A stretch of DNA of 64,000 nt from Durusdinium trenchii (GCA_963970005.1 CAXAMN010027473.1:327337-391336), one strand, 5' to 3'. Positions 48,441 through 60,801 are shown, counted from the stretch's first letter. Numbers and translations: made by a program. The notes: generated by a model from the letters alone, not told the origin.

Positions 48441-50096
48441 CCATTTGGACATGTTCCTGCCGTAAAGTACCTGGACCCAGTTCGCAGTGCCCAGTACTGG
48501 CTGGGGTATGAACGGGCGACGGACTCTCACGTGGTGGAGGAGGGGCATTTGTAGCGACAGAGGTGGCCATTTGGATGACTTATAGCTGGTTCGACCCAGA
48601 GTCCTTTGGGCGGAAGTTTGCTTGTTGAAGTGTATACGGGAATCCCATGAAGAGTGTAGGCATTGTGCTGCCACAATCTGCCACATGCGTATACTTCTCG
48701 TATCCTACCACACTTAAGCCTCATACCAACCGCCCAATCCATCGAAATCCATCAAGAGCAACTCTCTCATGTTCTACGTCTCTGTGTTGCGTTTCTCCAC
48801 GAATTGAACGATTCACATGCATTGCTGAGAACAAGTCCCAAGCTGCGCATCATCGAGGGACCGAACCAAAGTCTCCAGCTGCGCTGTTGCAGGCACCCCT
48901 GGTGGTCCCGGCCATGAGCTCCTCCAGACGGGCATGGGGGGATGTGAGTCGAATCGGCATCTTAAGTGAGGTGATCCGGATGATCGTCTGCCAGCGTGGG
49001 CATCTGCCGTTTGTCGAGAAGGTGGAGCAAAAGTGTCCATATGTTTCCAGTATTTTTCCAAATGATCCAGGAATGCTCCCGAATACCATTATCAATGAGG
49101 ATGGAATTTTGGTGGCCCTTGCAAGAGGAAGCGGTAGAAGCGCTCGGGCCCTTGTGCACAACAGATGGGGCCCCTGGTGGCAGCTCAGGGTGCTCCTTGG
49201 GCCATAGGTTTGCCATAGCTTCTCAGGATGCTTTCAGGCCAAAGTAGGTACCCCCAAACCTCCAAGTTCGACCCTCTAGAAGGTTCGGGACATAGACCAA
49301 AACATACCAGTACCATATAGTCTACCCATTGAGAGCGATGGCCTCCAACCGACTAGCGATGGCCAACCTCCCAGGTAGTTGGAGACCTCGGTACCCTCGG
49401 TACTCAAATAACGACAACCCACTTGCAGCGGAAGAGCCGTTGCTGCTCGGCGCAGGACCCGGGTGACCGGCGTGGTGGAAGATGCCGGCGAACGTGGCGG
49501 CGAAGCTTGGCATCAAAGGCATCACCGAGGGGAGAAACAAAAACAGGCAGCCACTAGCCTGGTTTTGCTCAAGGTGATGTGTCATTTTCCCTATGCGTAC
49601 ATCTCCGTTCGGGGGAATATGAGAATATGCTTTTCTTCTCCAGCTTCCTTAAGCAAATCCAAGCTAGTGAGCCACCAGGGTTGCGTTCTGTCTATGGTTC
49701 ATCGTCTTTTCCACTGCTGATTACCAGCCTCCAACAGGTCACCAACTGCGAAAGCTTGAAGTCTGCATTTCAGCCACCATAACTCGGAGACCTTCTTCGA
49801 GTCGGGTCCTGGCCAACGCGGCTAACGGGTCAGAGTTGCCTCATCGGTGCCTCCGATCCCAGAAGTGACGCGAGTCAACTGCTCGTCCTACCCGACCGTC
49901 ATGGGACTCGGTGGTGTTTTCTGGGACCGTCGGAGTGGCAGACGAACACTGTCAGCTTCACTTGGCAGGGCTTTTTGGGGTGGTTGCGTTTATATTGTAA
50001 TCGGTTATGTATGTGTTAGGGTGACAGGTGTCCATTGATTTCCATCAAGTGAGTGAGTCCAAACTCCGGAATCTGGTACAAAGTCCCCTTCCCAAG
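48441..50096. other. Stretch without recognised gene
   Basis: A moderately coding-like + frame covers 48850-49200 (AVEVLSRIGILSEVIRM-like composition), without family or firm splice sites. Nothing else stands out. Confidence 0.35.
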
Positions 50097-50175
50097 CCCA
50101 GACACTCCATGTATGACCCATGTCTGCCGGGGACATTGGGGTCAGAACTCAGCGGTCTTTCTGTAGTCATTCCAT
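50097..50175. repeat. CCCAGACACTCCA family, copy 4 (diverged)
   Basis: CCCAGACACTCCATGTATG on the left, GGGGACATTGGGGTCA in the centre, and only a weak right arm. Confidence 0.45.
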
Positions 50176-51400
50176 ACATTGGATGGTCTAAATCAGAAAT
50201 AGACTACACAGACGGGCCCGAGCATCGAAAACCCGGTAGGGCAGGCAAATTCTTTGCCCTTTGTTGATGAAGGTAGGGTGGTTAGAGACACCCCCCCTGA
50301 AGATGCGTTTTCCATCTAAGAACCACCCCTTGGGTGGTGCTGGTATACTGTGTTATATAAATGTGCATGCTCGTGCAACTGCGGCCATGCTGAGGGGAAG
50401 TATGGCTGGATCCTGCAAGAGGATGGTAGCCGCATGTTTTGCTTGCTTCGGCCTTGGCGACCACTGGGGTGCGCGTGTGCGCGCGCGTGACATGCCAAGA
50501 GCCTCGCTGCACGACATGGAGCATCATACATAATCGAAGACTTTGGAACATCCGTTTAAAACAACAAAAATTGGTGAGAGTGAGAACTCCTACAGATTCT
50601 ACAGATGCTCAACCATTTCTGCAGGCTGTGCAATGGTGAGGGAGTGAGGGAGGGTTGGCTTTGGAAGGAATTTGGGTTCCGGCGTTCACAGCCAGAGAGG
50701 CTAGCGGCTAGATCCCCTTCCAGTTCCTGCCAGTAAGTTCTGCAGGAATCTTTTGGACTCGGTCCAAGCCACGTTGAAGCCATCATGAGAGTCTAGTCAT
50801 GTGGGTGGAAAACCATGTCTTGCACAAAGGAGCTATCCCAGTGGGTCAACGCACCAGTTTAACCAGTTCTTTAGTAACGCACCAGTTTAACCGGTGCTTT
50901 AGCAAAACGGGAGCTGGAAGCTTGAAAAGGCCGTGAAAAATCTGTGAAAACGACGCACAAAAACCATGAAAAGCACGTGAAAACAGGGTGAAAGGCTGTG
51001 AAAAACCTGTGAAGATTAGGTCTTGGAAGTTGGGGGGTGAAATGCGTCCTGAAAACGCTAACGCACCCGTTGAACTCGTCCTTTTCAACTTGCTGGGTAT
51101 AGTCTACAACCTGATCTCCATTGGACAAATATCGGATCAGGATGCCAGGATGCTACCAGGATGCTGTTAGGATCATCTAACTCCCCAGACATCACCAGAC
51201 CTTCTACCCGACCTTCCACCAGACCAGAACCCCCGAACACCAGAACCCCCGACCTCGTCCGAGGCCGGGCTCCTGTCCGGCCTTTGGCTGTGTGATCCCA
51301 CCCATGGGCACCAAGGCACCGGCGGATTCCGACGGGTCGGATCCGCTCCCCCCGGTGGGACCGGGGGCTCCCGGAAAGGACGGTCGTGGGAGGGTGCAGA
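50176..51400. other. Stretch without recognised gene
   Basis: A tandem pair ACGCACCAGTTTAACC(A/G)GT at 50849-50900 and a run of short GTGAAAA(A/C)C near-repeats at 50930-51010. GC-rich near 51230-51400, unassigned. Confidence 0.4.
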
Positions 51401-51406
51401 GTGCAG

Positions 51407-51443
51407 GCGTATCGAACCTGACAAGGTACGACTGGAGCCCCTA
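51407..51443. repeat. CCTAGGGCTCC family, right half only
   Basis: TATCGAACCTGACAAGGTAC then GACTGGAGCCCCTAG: one arm of the foldback without its partner. Confidence 0.6.
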
Positions 51444-51532
51444 GTCGACTATACCTAGTTTGGGTACCCTCATCACAGGTGAGGTATCACAGGTTAAGAC
51501 TATCCCAGTAGGGCCCCACAGGTCTTATATAC

Positions 51533-51687
51533 CCTATAGGGATCCAGTCGTACCTCCTCAGGTTCGGTACTTGGACCCTCCTGGCAACCCCCAGTCCCAC
51601 CGAACCTCAGAGCGTACGACTGGATCCTAAGAGGTGAAGTGATCCTTAGGGATCCCCTGGCACCCCAGTCCCACCGAACCATAGAAT
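51533..51687. repeat. Foldback repeat, CCTAGGGCTCC family, copy 4 plus a partial second unit
   Basis: TATAGGGATCCAGTCGTACC ... GGACCCTCCTGGCAACC ... GTACGACTGGATCCTAAG to 51631, followed by a second partial unit (CCTTAGGGATCCCCTGGCAC ... CACCGAACC). GGATCC replaces GGCTCC in both arms, a paired change. Confidence 0.75.
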
Positions 51688-51842
51688 AAGATCACTTCAC
51701 CTATCTTCACCTCTTTCTCTTTCCGCGATCCCGCCGCTTCGGTCGAAGGGCAGCCCGCTTTCGGCGCTAACGGGCGTCCAGGGCGTCCGCGCGCTTCGGC
51801 GTCTGGGCGCGCTTCGGGGCGAGGTCCGGGATGGGGCGCCAG

Positions 51843-51989
51843 GTCATCTATGACGTGATTAACGATCCGAAGACCCAAAGGCCAAGGGCAGAGAACGTCG
51901 GACGTCTCAGAGAAAGCGAGGCCCAGCGAGGCCCAGCGACGAGCGAGACGCGAGTTAGACGCGGCAGAATGGGACCAAGCAACATCTGA
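51843..51989 (+). CDS. Cold-shock-domain exon fragment (RPRA half)
   Basis: After GGGGCGCCAG the frame reads VIYDVINDPKTQRPRAENVG and continues through Arg/Glu-rich residues to TGA 51987. It is the same strand end as in the fragments at 28113 and 61645, with KTQRPRAENV for KTGRPRADNV. The sequence just upstream is very GC-rich. Confidence 0.5.
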   Translation, partial: VIYDVINDPKTQRPRAENVGRLRESEAQRGPATSETRVRRGRMGPSNI

Positions 51990-52857
51990 CGAAGAAGAAG
52001 AGGCGTTGTTCCTAGCAAGCTAGCCGCCGACCCGCTTTTCTGGCATCACCAGGGCTCATGTGGATTCATCAAAAAACGTCAAAAACCGGGAAAATGATCA
52101 ACAAAAATTGTCCCTGGAAATCTTATAGCTTCAAAACCTCTAGAAAATATAGCATTGAGAATTGATACTTAAATGTTGAGGATAAATTTTGGTCGAGCAT
52201 CATTAGCATCAGCAGAGTCTCGGGGGGAAAGATGCAAATTCTTTGGTGCGCAGAAAACACTGTAAATTCTTTGGGCTTACATGGTTTCTTCAAATGTTAG
52301 GACTTTGTAGTGAAAAACGTTGAAAAAGCTATAAGAAGCTGTATTCTTGAGCTTTGAGGGCTTGGGTGTGTGGAAGTATTACTTTTTATCCTTTTCTTGG
52401 AGATTCCATCTTTTTGTGTACCTTTCCCGCTCTTACAGATCAGAATCTCCAAAAAGTGCAACTTCCACCCAGCCCCCCCCAAGGACTTAGCCGTCTGTAT
52501 ATGAAGTGAAGTTAGTCCCCCCAAGCGCTTCGCCGGTTGGCGAGGCCTGTCAGTATAGAAGGACATAGATCACTGTACTTGTATGTGTGTGGTTAATCTT
52601 AATTTTCAACGTTTCTTGGGATGATTGAACGCATTGATTCATATTCTTCGTTCGTGACTTGAAACCAAAAACCAGAAGTGGGATTTGGTTCAGGACGATC
52701 GCCTTCCCCGTGGCCAGTCTTTTGTACCCTCCCTTGCTCTGACATGATGTGAGTTTCAGGTATATAGGACTAGGACATCACCCACCCAGCCTACCCCGGT
52801 GGTGGACATGCTCCCTGAAAGTCAAAGACCATCTTTAAAATTTGATTTGGTTACAAT
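51990..52857. other. Stretch without recognised gene
   Basis: AT-rich with no credible frame; no repeat family recognised. Confidence 0.45.
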
Positions 52858-52925
52858 GGTGTATAACCCTTAGTGAAAACAATGGTTGTTCGGTAAAGGC
52901 CATTAAAACACATTAAAACAATGGT
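52858..52925. repeat. Left inverted repeat of a roughly 970-bp unit
   Basis: AACAATGGTTGTTCGGTAAA and GGCCATTAAAACA are the reverse complement of the block at 53757-53830. A shorter related piece is at 26707 (GGTGGTTCGGTAAAGACC). Confidence 0.65.
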
Positions 52926-53150
52926 GACGGATGCCCGTTCCGCCGCGCAATGCCGTGGATGGCACTTGCCCGAGCATCAGTCCGTGTATGAAAACAATGG
53001 TGGTTCGACTTCTAGAGTTCTCTTGACACGTCTTCAATCCACGTGATCATCAACCCCAAGCCGGCAGACTCGCCGACCCGTGGACGACTGGGCGACTGGA
53101 GCTGAATTCCGGGGAGTATTCCGGGGAGAATGTTGTCAGATCCGATAGTT

Positions 53151-53257
53151 CCCAAAGGCTCATAAAGGACCCTCAGTTCGCTAGGGTTTGGACCCGAAAC
53201 CAGCCAGGGTTTTGGACCTCAAACATGCAGCAGTTTGAGGGTCCATGAGCCTTTGGG
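53151..53257. repeat. Foldback with CCCAAAGGCTCAT arms
   Basis: CCCAAAGGCTCATAAAGGAC continuing CCTCA pairs with TGAGGGTCCATGAGCCTTTG, with a 3-base bulge. It lies inside the larger inverted pair 52858/53830. Confidence 0.7.
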
Positions 53258-53756
53258 TTAGGTGTTTTCCGGTGGTTTTATGACCTCAAGTAGCTGACCC
53301 TCTGAGAAAGCGTCGGATCAGTCTGTCTCTTTAGCTTCCCTAATGCTATAAACCAGGGGACTGATGATGATGATGATACCTGGCGGGACCCATACTTGTG
53401 CTGCTTCATCTCGAAAGACCAGCCAAAAGGTTGACAGCAGGTTGGTAGCCCAATGGCTGAACCAGCCTTACGGAAGGCTGGTCCCAACATCACATGACTG
53501 TTGCCAGATTCGAACCATCTTTAATTTACAGAACAGGCTACCACCAGGCTTTCACAACTCAACCTTCCTCTTTTATCTCTTTTTATTTTTATTGCCTTTT
53601 TACATTTTTCCTCCTATGCTTTATATTTTCCTGCATTGAATATAAATGAATCCAGCTCCATTAAAAAAGGCGCACGCTCACAGTGGCGGCCAGCTCTCTT
53701 AAACTAAAGAGGCTGAATCCGGCTGCATCCCGAACAACCATTATTACTATGCCCTA

Positions 53757-53830
53757 GGCTTCCAACAACCATTGTTTTAATGGCCTTTACCGAACCACCA
53801 TTGTTTTACGAAGGATTTTACACTACGCAA
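53757..53830. repeat. Right inverted repeat of the roughly 970-bp unit
   Basis: CAACAACCATTGTTTTAATG, then GCCTTTACCGAACCACCATT: inverted match to 52858-52925. No transposase frame lies between them, so the unit would be non-autonomous. Confidence 0.65.
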
Positions 53831-56800
53831 CCAGGTCAACCGTTCTTTGAATGGTCTTGGAAGCCTAGGGTACGGTATGTATACTAAGGTTCTCTTTGCA
53901 CTACAAGACCAGGGCGTTCCCATGTTGTAATGGAGCGAATCTGTCGCAGTCGTTCCAACTTTGGACCTGGTTTTGGACGCTCCGTTCACAGCTGTCAACT
54001 GGTAACAAAAACAAAAAACAGAACAGTACCCACACCAATGAAATCGTTATATTCAACACTAGCTTCTTGCTCCTTGTAGCGATGGGCCTCCAACCTACTT
54101 GCGATGGCCTCCGCCAAAACCACGCGTTACTAGCACTACTATACTAGCATATGGCCTTCGCGTCGGGTGGAGTCGCGACGTCCTCACACGTTTGGAGTCG
54201 CGACTCAGGTGCAACCCTTCAACACCGGCGGTTTGGTGGCAGCCCTGCGGGTCGGGGAGATCAGACGACGGGTTTCGCGTGTGGGTGGCCGACGTGGCGT
54301 TTCTTCGGGCACGGACAGGTGCGGGGGGCCGTCCAGGACGGGTTTAGGGTTCCAAGGGGTCATGAGCGGTGGCAGCGAAATCGGACCGTGGTAGGGGTAC
54401 TTTTCAGCTGCTGCGATTTTTGAGGTTGATAGGGGACTTAAGACGAGCACGCTCCACTTGGCCCCATTCATCAGTTCTTCCTGGAACTCTGGACCCCACC
54501 AGTCCACCAAAGGGGTTAATGCGTTTCTGTGATGTGATATGTTGCCGTGATAGCTTGAAGGCATGGCTTAGCCGGAACATTGATGTTGCAATTCCGTGCA
54601 GTGCTTTGCCGTAAATAGAAATTTCATAGCATTTCAGGGCTGAAGATTCCTGACAGCTTGCATTTTCTGGAGGCTGTGCAAGCCCAAAAGGATATCTTGC
54701 TTGAGGTCCAACACGCTCCCAGTGTCACTTTCTAGTAACGCAAGACCTCATACAATCCAAACACGGAGACTCGTTGATCTAAGTAACTGGCCCTGAAGTG
54801 CAAACCATGAAATTGAGAGAGGATCTTTCCTGATCTTTCCAGACCACTGAACATGTTTAGGAGTAACAGGTCAACCCTTCTATAGGAACGGGATGCACCA
54901 GGCCTTCGGCCTTCCTCTTCCAAATCGTTTTGGGTGACGGTGGGACTTCCCCCCCAGCTGGTGGCTTCCCTGTCGGTTTCTTCGGAGAACACCGATGCAG
55001 GGCAAGGGCGGGCCCGGCGAACCGAACGTTCAGCCACTTGGCGCGTGCGAAGCACGGGAAAGAGCGGAAGAGGAGTCGAACGAGCCTGGCTGGTCGAACG
55101 AGAGGGATGCACTTAGGAGGATCCAGGAAGGCTTTTCCTCACCCAAAGGCTCCATGCATATACCTGTATAGCTGGGGGTCGTTTCTGGTGTCAATGCCAT
55201 GGCGTGCTTTGGTTTATGCCCTTTTCCGGGTTGGCCCAGATTCCTGAGGCGAACACCTGAGGAGGTGGCGCCTCTCACGTTCGGGGATGGGTGTCCCCCA
55301 CCCATGTTCGCTCCGACCGGTCCGTGAGGAGAGACCCTCCAGGTAGGGAAAGCCCATGGAAAACCGGTCGGTTTTCTGGTATTTTGGTGGTGCCATGACC
55401 CCTGACCCACAGCCAGTGTCATGATGTCATGTTACTCTAAGGTCTTGAGTCTTTAGAGGTGTTCAGCCTTCGGAAGGCTAAGGCTTGGATTATTTCGCAC
55501 GTTCCATGTTGGATGGATGCTTCGCTCAGTGTGTTTTCCTCCACTGGAGAGCTCGTTTTTCAGAGCGCTTTGGCTCTCTGAAGTGGACTAAGGAGTTGGT
55601 CTCCAGCCACTTGGTCTCAGACTTCGTGGAGGGAAGAGACATGAAGAGACCCAGACGCTCCGTTCACAGGTCAACTGCGCCCTCAAAACCATAGGGATTG
55701 GTGAGAAGGTCCGGACCTGTCCAGATGAGTGTACGGCCCCGATTCCTGAACGGAGCGTCCATGGTCGCGTTTGGGGAACATGTACCTTTGGATGACTGTA
55801 GCTTCCTCCACCAACCAGTGGTCTTTAGATGTGTTCAGATGTTAATCTTTCAGGACATAGGATGCGTAGGGTCTTGAATCTCTTGATTTGGCGCAAGACA
55901 TGTCTTGTGAGACTCCTGAGAGGCTCCAGATTTCGGATCACCTGCAAAGCCTCCTTGCGTGGATTGGTCTCCCTGCTCTAATAGAAACAGCGTGGAAAAA
56001 GGGGCAAACACCTTGTCAACCTTTATTGTCCAGGCCATCCGAGGTGTGAAGGTGACACCTCTGAAAAAGGGCTGAAACCACCATGATGCCTCATCATTCC
56101 TCGGCGATCATGGAGAAGGACACCCCAAATCCGCCCGTTCGGGCGCCAGCTCCCTCGAGAATCCCACAGGGGCGGGGATCAATCTATCCAGGCTTGAGGG
56201 CGGCCACCGCGAAGTGGAGTCCAGGAATGCTAGTGGCGCCTACCCTCCCTCCATCTACCAAAGTCATCCACTTGCATCGCTTCATGGAAGTGGAGTTCAC
56301 CTCCCGTTTCTAGCGGAAACTGGTCTTTCTGTGGGCCATGCCATCCAAGTGTCAGTATAACCATGAGGACATTGGAGGGCAGGCGCCATGGCAAGACGTT
56401 CTTGAAGTTCAGAGCCGCGAACGGGCTTGGTGTTCCGAACGGGCCTCCGCAAGCTATGCCGAGGCTGGAAAGGCATGAGCCTCAGCTATTTGTTGTGTGG
56501 CGCTTTCGTCAAGAGATAGCAAGACTGAACAAGGGCCGGTTTTGTTTTTGCATGCCACATTAGCATCCTTCACGCGTTTCTTTGTCAGAATGTCCGACCA
56601 TCTTTGTGCCGTTGTTAAAGAAGTTATATTTTCCTTGGGGGGTGTTGGCTGTGGCATTTCACGCTTGTTTCACACAGTCACCGGCATGTTCAAATCCTCC
56701 CTAAAACCCGACTATGGTGGTTTCTCCAAAGCCAAAGCTGTGCTTTGATCCGCATGATGTCGCCTTGATGGCTTGACCGGGGTTTTCGATTGGCCCTATG

Positions 56801-57239
56801 GCTTGCGCCTCCTTCGGTCGAAAACCGGCGCCGCGGCGGCTCAGGGAGCTCCGAGTTTCAGAACTGGCGCATGGCTCTAAGACCGATGGCCCCGATGCGG
56901 ACGTCGCGGGCGCTGCTTCGGGTTTTTTGCCTCCAAAAGTTCCCCACGCGACTCCGAGATTTGATCAATAATTATTGTAGACTGACTCATATGGTAATAT
57001 GCCAGTCCCATGGAGCATTTTGGGCTTGATGATTTGATGTGCCAATCCATGTGTTTTGTTGGTTTCTGCGATGTGTATCTAAACTTTGCCATACTTTCAC
57101 CCCGCCCTTCTTTTCAAAGAACAAACCGCAAGCTTCTGACTTCACGGCATTTGTCGCTGAGGTCATTTCGAAGGTTTGTACTGCCCTTGGCCGCGCGTCG
57201 TCTTCCAAACCTGTCGCAGACATCAGCAACTCGATTTAG
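53831..57239. other. Stretch without recognised gene
   Basis: Many short open frames on both strands, none with a recognisable domain or good exon signals. GC-rich blocks at 54150-54420 and 54930-55110 may be decayed exons. Confidence 0.35.
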
Positions 57240-57345
57240 GCTTGTGTTTCATGTGGAATCCCAACACCTGTCAAGGCGGTGGATTTGGCTTCATTTCCGG
57301 AGACGATGGCGAGGAAATGTTTGTCAAGTCCTCAGAGATCTTTGC
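57240..57345 (+). CDS. Cold-shock-domain exon fragment (GFI half)
   Basis: Reads MWNPNTCQGGGFGFISGDDG, then EEMFVKSSEIF. W-x-(N/P)...GFGFI...DDGE-x-(M/L)FV-x-x-S-x-I is the classical cold-shock pattern and is the best match in the window, with both RNA-binding motifs. The next second-half fragment on the strand is at 61645. Confidence 0.65.
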
Positions 57346-57524
57346 GGAGGTGTTTCATATGAAGCGACCACAGGTTCTTTCGGCATTTCATCGCGCAGTG
57401 TTTTTTTCAGCATCTTTCAGTCGGACAACTTTGGCTTGAATCAAATTTTGTTTGCGCAAGAGTTCTGCACGAAAGACACATGTCAAAGCAAATGGATGGA
57501 AAAAGGAACGGGGCCTTACTACTA

Positions 57525-57633
57525 CCTGGTACCCTGAAGAGTGGTAATTATCACTCCGTGTTGTCACACCACTTTCCAAAAGATTGATAATTACAAAACG
57601 GAGTGATAATTACCACTCTTCAGGGGTACCAGG
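57525..57633. repeat. Foldback with 35-base near-perfect arms
   Basis: CCTGGTACCCTGAAGAGTGG and onward to ATTATCACTCCGT pairs with ACGGAGTGATAATTACCACT continuing CTTCAGGGGTACCAGG; the right arm has one extra G. The longest clean arms in the window. Confidence 0.85.
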
Positions 57634-57722
57634 CAGGAGCAAGGACGCTACTAGAAGGCTCCTGGCCTTAGTACTAGGAGCAAGGACGCTACTAGAAGGC
57701 TCCTCGCCTTACTACTAGGAAC
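57634..57722. repeat. Tandem duplication, about 40 bp
   Basis: AGGAGCAAGGACGCTACTAG then AAGGCTCCTGGCCTTA is repeated with one change, and a third partial unit follows at 57715. Confidence 0.8.
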
Positions 57723-58648
57723 AAGGGCATCGCCACGTTCGGGGCTCCTGGGAAGAAGGAAGACAATTGGCAAGATCGCACTGGTGGAGCCGTGAACCGG
57801 GCAACACTCAGCGCAGCGGCCCAGCGGGATCACATCACTGGGTCCCGAAACCAGGCCCAGCTGGGAAACCAAACAACCAGCCCCAGCCATTTCCGTAAAG
57901 GATTTCAAGCAAGCCATACTGAAACCGTTTGTTTCTGGTTGAGACTGGGTTTCCAGGCAGGAAAGAAAAACACCACACGTCGTGATAGGCCTGGGGGCTG
58001 GTTTCACCAGGCCTTGGAGCTCGACCATGTCGACCAATGATCATTTGACTCAAATTTCGACGCACAAATAGCTCTTGGGATTTGAGAGGTGAAATGCGTC
58101 CTGTACCCTAATGCGCCCCCCGCCGTGGCGGCTGCCAAATGGAAAGAGAAGGACAGGTGGCGGCCGAATTCCCATACACTCCCCTACGCTGGGTCGGGTC
58201 CATCACAGATCACGCTCCACGGTAGTCACACGTCATCTTCGGGCGCCCCTGCGCTGCGCCGCTCAAGTCGTGCTTCGGCGGGTGCTCCTTCCGCGAGGTG
58301 CTTCCGTACTCCTGCGCGATCTTCCCGACAGGCCGCACGCGGGGACCGGGAGTGCGGCCGAGCTGCCACGCAGGGAGCTGGGAGCGACATGAAGCGACCG
58401 CGGGGAGGTCTCCCAGACTGCTGGGTGCCTATAGCACTTTAGGCAGGTGAAAAAAAGGAACCCAACAGAGCTAAAGGGGAGGTCTTTTTTTTGAATTTGC
58501 CTGGTGGGACCCAGTTTTCCGGTGGCCAATCCTCGGAAGCCTCATGGCTACATGGGGCCCGAAGGCTCGGACCATAAGAGATCCGACCTCGGAGCAACAT
58601 AGATCGGCGGTGTTCCCACTTCCGATGTCCATCCACTTCCGATACCAC
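57723..58648. other. Stretch without recognised gene
   Basis: GC-rich part 58100-58420 resembles exon DNA, but no frame shows a known domain. Confidence 0.35.
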
Positions 58649-58747
58649 CCCCTAGGGCTCCAGTCGTACCTCCTCAGGTTCGGTATTTGGACCCTCCTGG
58701 CACCCACCCCAGTCACACCGAACCTCAGAAGGTACGATTGGAGCCCA
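58649..58747. repeat. Foldback repeat, CCTAGGGCTCC family, copy 5
   Basis: CCCCTAGGGCTCCAGTCGTA ... core GGACCCTCCTGGCACCCACC ... GGTACGATTGGAGCCCA. Inner TCAGGTTCGGT and ACCGAACCTCA also pair. Confidence 0.8.
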
Positions 58748-58797
58748 AGACTCCGTATGAACGGGCGGGCTTGACCTCAAGGGGCTCCGTGGGTCGG

Positions 58798-58824
58798 ACT
58801 CCCTCCCTCCCTCCCTCCCTCCCT
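58798..58824. repeat. (CCCT)n microsatellite
   Basis: Six uninterrupted CCCT units. Confidence 0.95.
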
Positions 58825-58964
58825 CTTCGCACCGGGGCAGGTCCGGGCACCAAACCCGGAGTCTGTTGCTGAGGGCATAGATTCTTAGGGCCTGCAGGGG
58901 GCCCGTCCCCACCCCCCCCTGCCAAGTGATAAAAAAGACGTCGGACCTCCGCGCTTCGGTTTGA

Positions 58965-59117
58965 CGGGACCTTCCTGGCACCACCGGGCCCCGTAGAGTC
59001 CCACCGAAGCAAGTTACGAAGGTATATAGTCTGATTAGCGCTCCTGGCCCACCTCCTGAGAAGATGCTTGGGGTTGGGGGGTCTAACCACCTGAGGTGGT
59101 GGTTGGAGCCCTAGGGA
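58965..59117. repeat. Degenerate pieces of the CCTAGGGCTCC family
   Basis: GGGACCTTCCTGGCACCACC ... GTCCCACCGAAGCAAG, then GGTGGTTGGAGCCCTAGGG. Both are recognisable family parts but are rearranged. Confidence 0.5.
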
Positions 59118-59667
59118 TACTTGGAGCCCATTGGGGTCACGCAACTCTCATGTTTACGTCTGGATGGAGACGCGGCGCCTGGCGGACGCCTGTCAAACCA
59201 GACCCTGGTCCGGGCTGCCCGCTGCAACGAAGTGAATCTTGCTCTCTTCCGGATATTTCTGGATCTATTTAAGGATCCAACAACATACAGACATGTGGTG
59301 TTTTCGAGCTTCAGTTCGTGAAACAACTTTGGAGTCCCTGTTGATGACCCACAGGACGAATGGGTCACGAACTGAAGAACCAGCAGCAATTTCAAGGGCG
59401 GACGGTCAGTCTGGGGTGCCCAGCAGTCGCATCCACTCATCAGTAGGGGGGTTCCAAAAACCACCCCAGCTTGGAACTCTTGGTGCAGAGGACATGTAGA
59501 TGTCGCCCGTCGCCCGTGGAGCGTGTTTCGCTTTGGACCTCTGCATGCCCACATGCAGCGACACCGTGCAGCGTTCGGCATGGAAGCGGAAGAAGCACCG
59601 CCCGCTTAAGCGAGTCGTCCAACGTCCGACGTGAGCCGTCCACACGGTGCGTTGAAACAGTTTCCCT
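59118..59667. other. Stretch without recognised gene
   Basis: Nothing recognised on either strand. Confidence 0.4.
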
Positions 59668-59670
59668 AGG

Positions 59671-59769
59671 GCCCTAGGGCTCCAAACACCTTCTCAGCAG
59701 GTATGACTGGACCCTCCTGGCACCCACCCCAGTCACACCGAACCTCAGCAGGTACTTGGAGCCCTAGGG
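59671..59769. repeat. Foldback repeat, CCTAGGGCTCC family, copy 6
   Basis: GCCCTAGGGCTCCAAACACC ... core ... AGCAGGTACTTGGAGCCC ends in TAGGG. Preceded by a second CCCTAGG, so the palindromic end is doubled. Confidence 0.8.
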
Positions 59770-60194
59770 TTTTTGGCATGAGGCTCTCGTGCTTTTTTTG
59801 TGTGTCTCGATCGTTTAGTCCACGTCTCACACTGTCAAGACGGTAGATGATCAAGACCGCATCCTTCATCCCAGGTTCCATGTTCATAGTTCCAACCGAA
59901 CAGACAATGACAGACATATATAGAACGAGATGACTCCTCAGACTCAAGTCCGTTTGTATATAGTTCTTCAATAAATTTGTAATCATTTGTCCATTATGAC
60001 TGCAATCCGGGCCCTCAAACAGATAGGGTTTTGAGGGCCCGGACCCCTGCTATGGAGGGGAGAGCCCAAGAATTCTTGGGGATGTAACAATACCCCCCAG
60101 CACCCCACTCGAAAAAGGTCTCCGAAATGGTGGCTGAAATGGAGCCTTGAGAGTGGCAAGGGGCGACCCGGTGGCGGTTTCGGGTGCTGGTATG
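59770..60194. other. Stretch without recognised gene
   Basis: Nothing recognised apart from a small palindromic AAGAATTCTT at 60068. Confidence 0.4.
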
Positions 60195-60396
60195 TAAGTC
60201 CCCAAAGATTCACTTACCTCCTCAGAAGGTACGACTGGGCCCTCCATGCCTACATAAATAGTCTCCAATAAAGTAGGGAGGGAAGGTACCCTTGGCAGAA
60301 AGGCCCCTATTTCTCCTCAGAAGGTACGACTGGGGCCTCCACACTTGGGCCCTCAACTTCTCAGGTTCGGTGGCAGCGGGTCCATAGGGAGTATTC
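60195..60396. repeat. Longer foldback variant, related to 24066
   Basis: CTTACCTCCTCAGAAGGTAC, CCTACATAAATAGTCT centre, a repeated CTCCTCAGAAGGTACGACTG at 60316, and TTCTCAGGTTCGGTGGCAG at the right. It looks like the 24066 repeat with an internal duplication. Confidence 0.55.
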
Positions 60397-60801
60397 CATA
60401 CTACGAGTCGTACGAGATCTTTCGTGGCAGTGGGAAGGTCGGGTTACGTCTGTCTAGGCGGTGAAGCGCTCCCTCCGTTGGGCATGCATGTGGCTTATGA
60501 GGCCACGCGGGCCTTGACGGCGAAATGGGCAGAAGTATGGTACGTTTGCTTTTCAGCTCGCAGAGCACCTACAGAAGAGTACCAACAAGAACCACTAACT
60601 TCATTCTGAAAGAAACTCTTTTGCACAAGCTCAATGTAGAGTTGATGTGACCATGATGTGAGGGGGGTCGCATCGATTGAATCGCAAAGGAAATAGAGTT
60701 CCCAGCAAAAAGTTGATGTGACATAGGGCCTTCACTGTAAGCACACAGGATTAAAACATGACCTGATACTTAGGATCATGTGTACTTGTCCTATGCTTGC
60801 A

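Noticed and set aside
53831..57239. Many 60-130 codon open frames on both strands
   Set aside because: They overlap each other on both strands, have no domains and no consistent exon signals.
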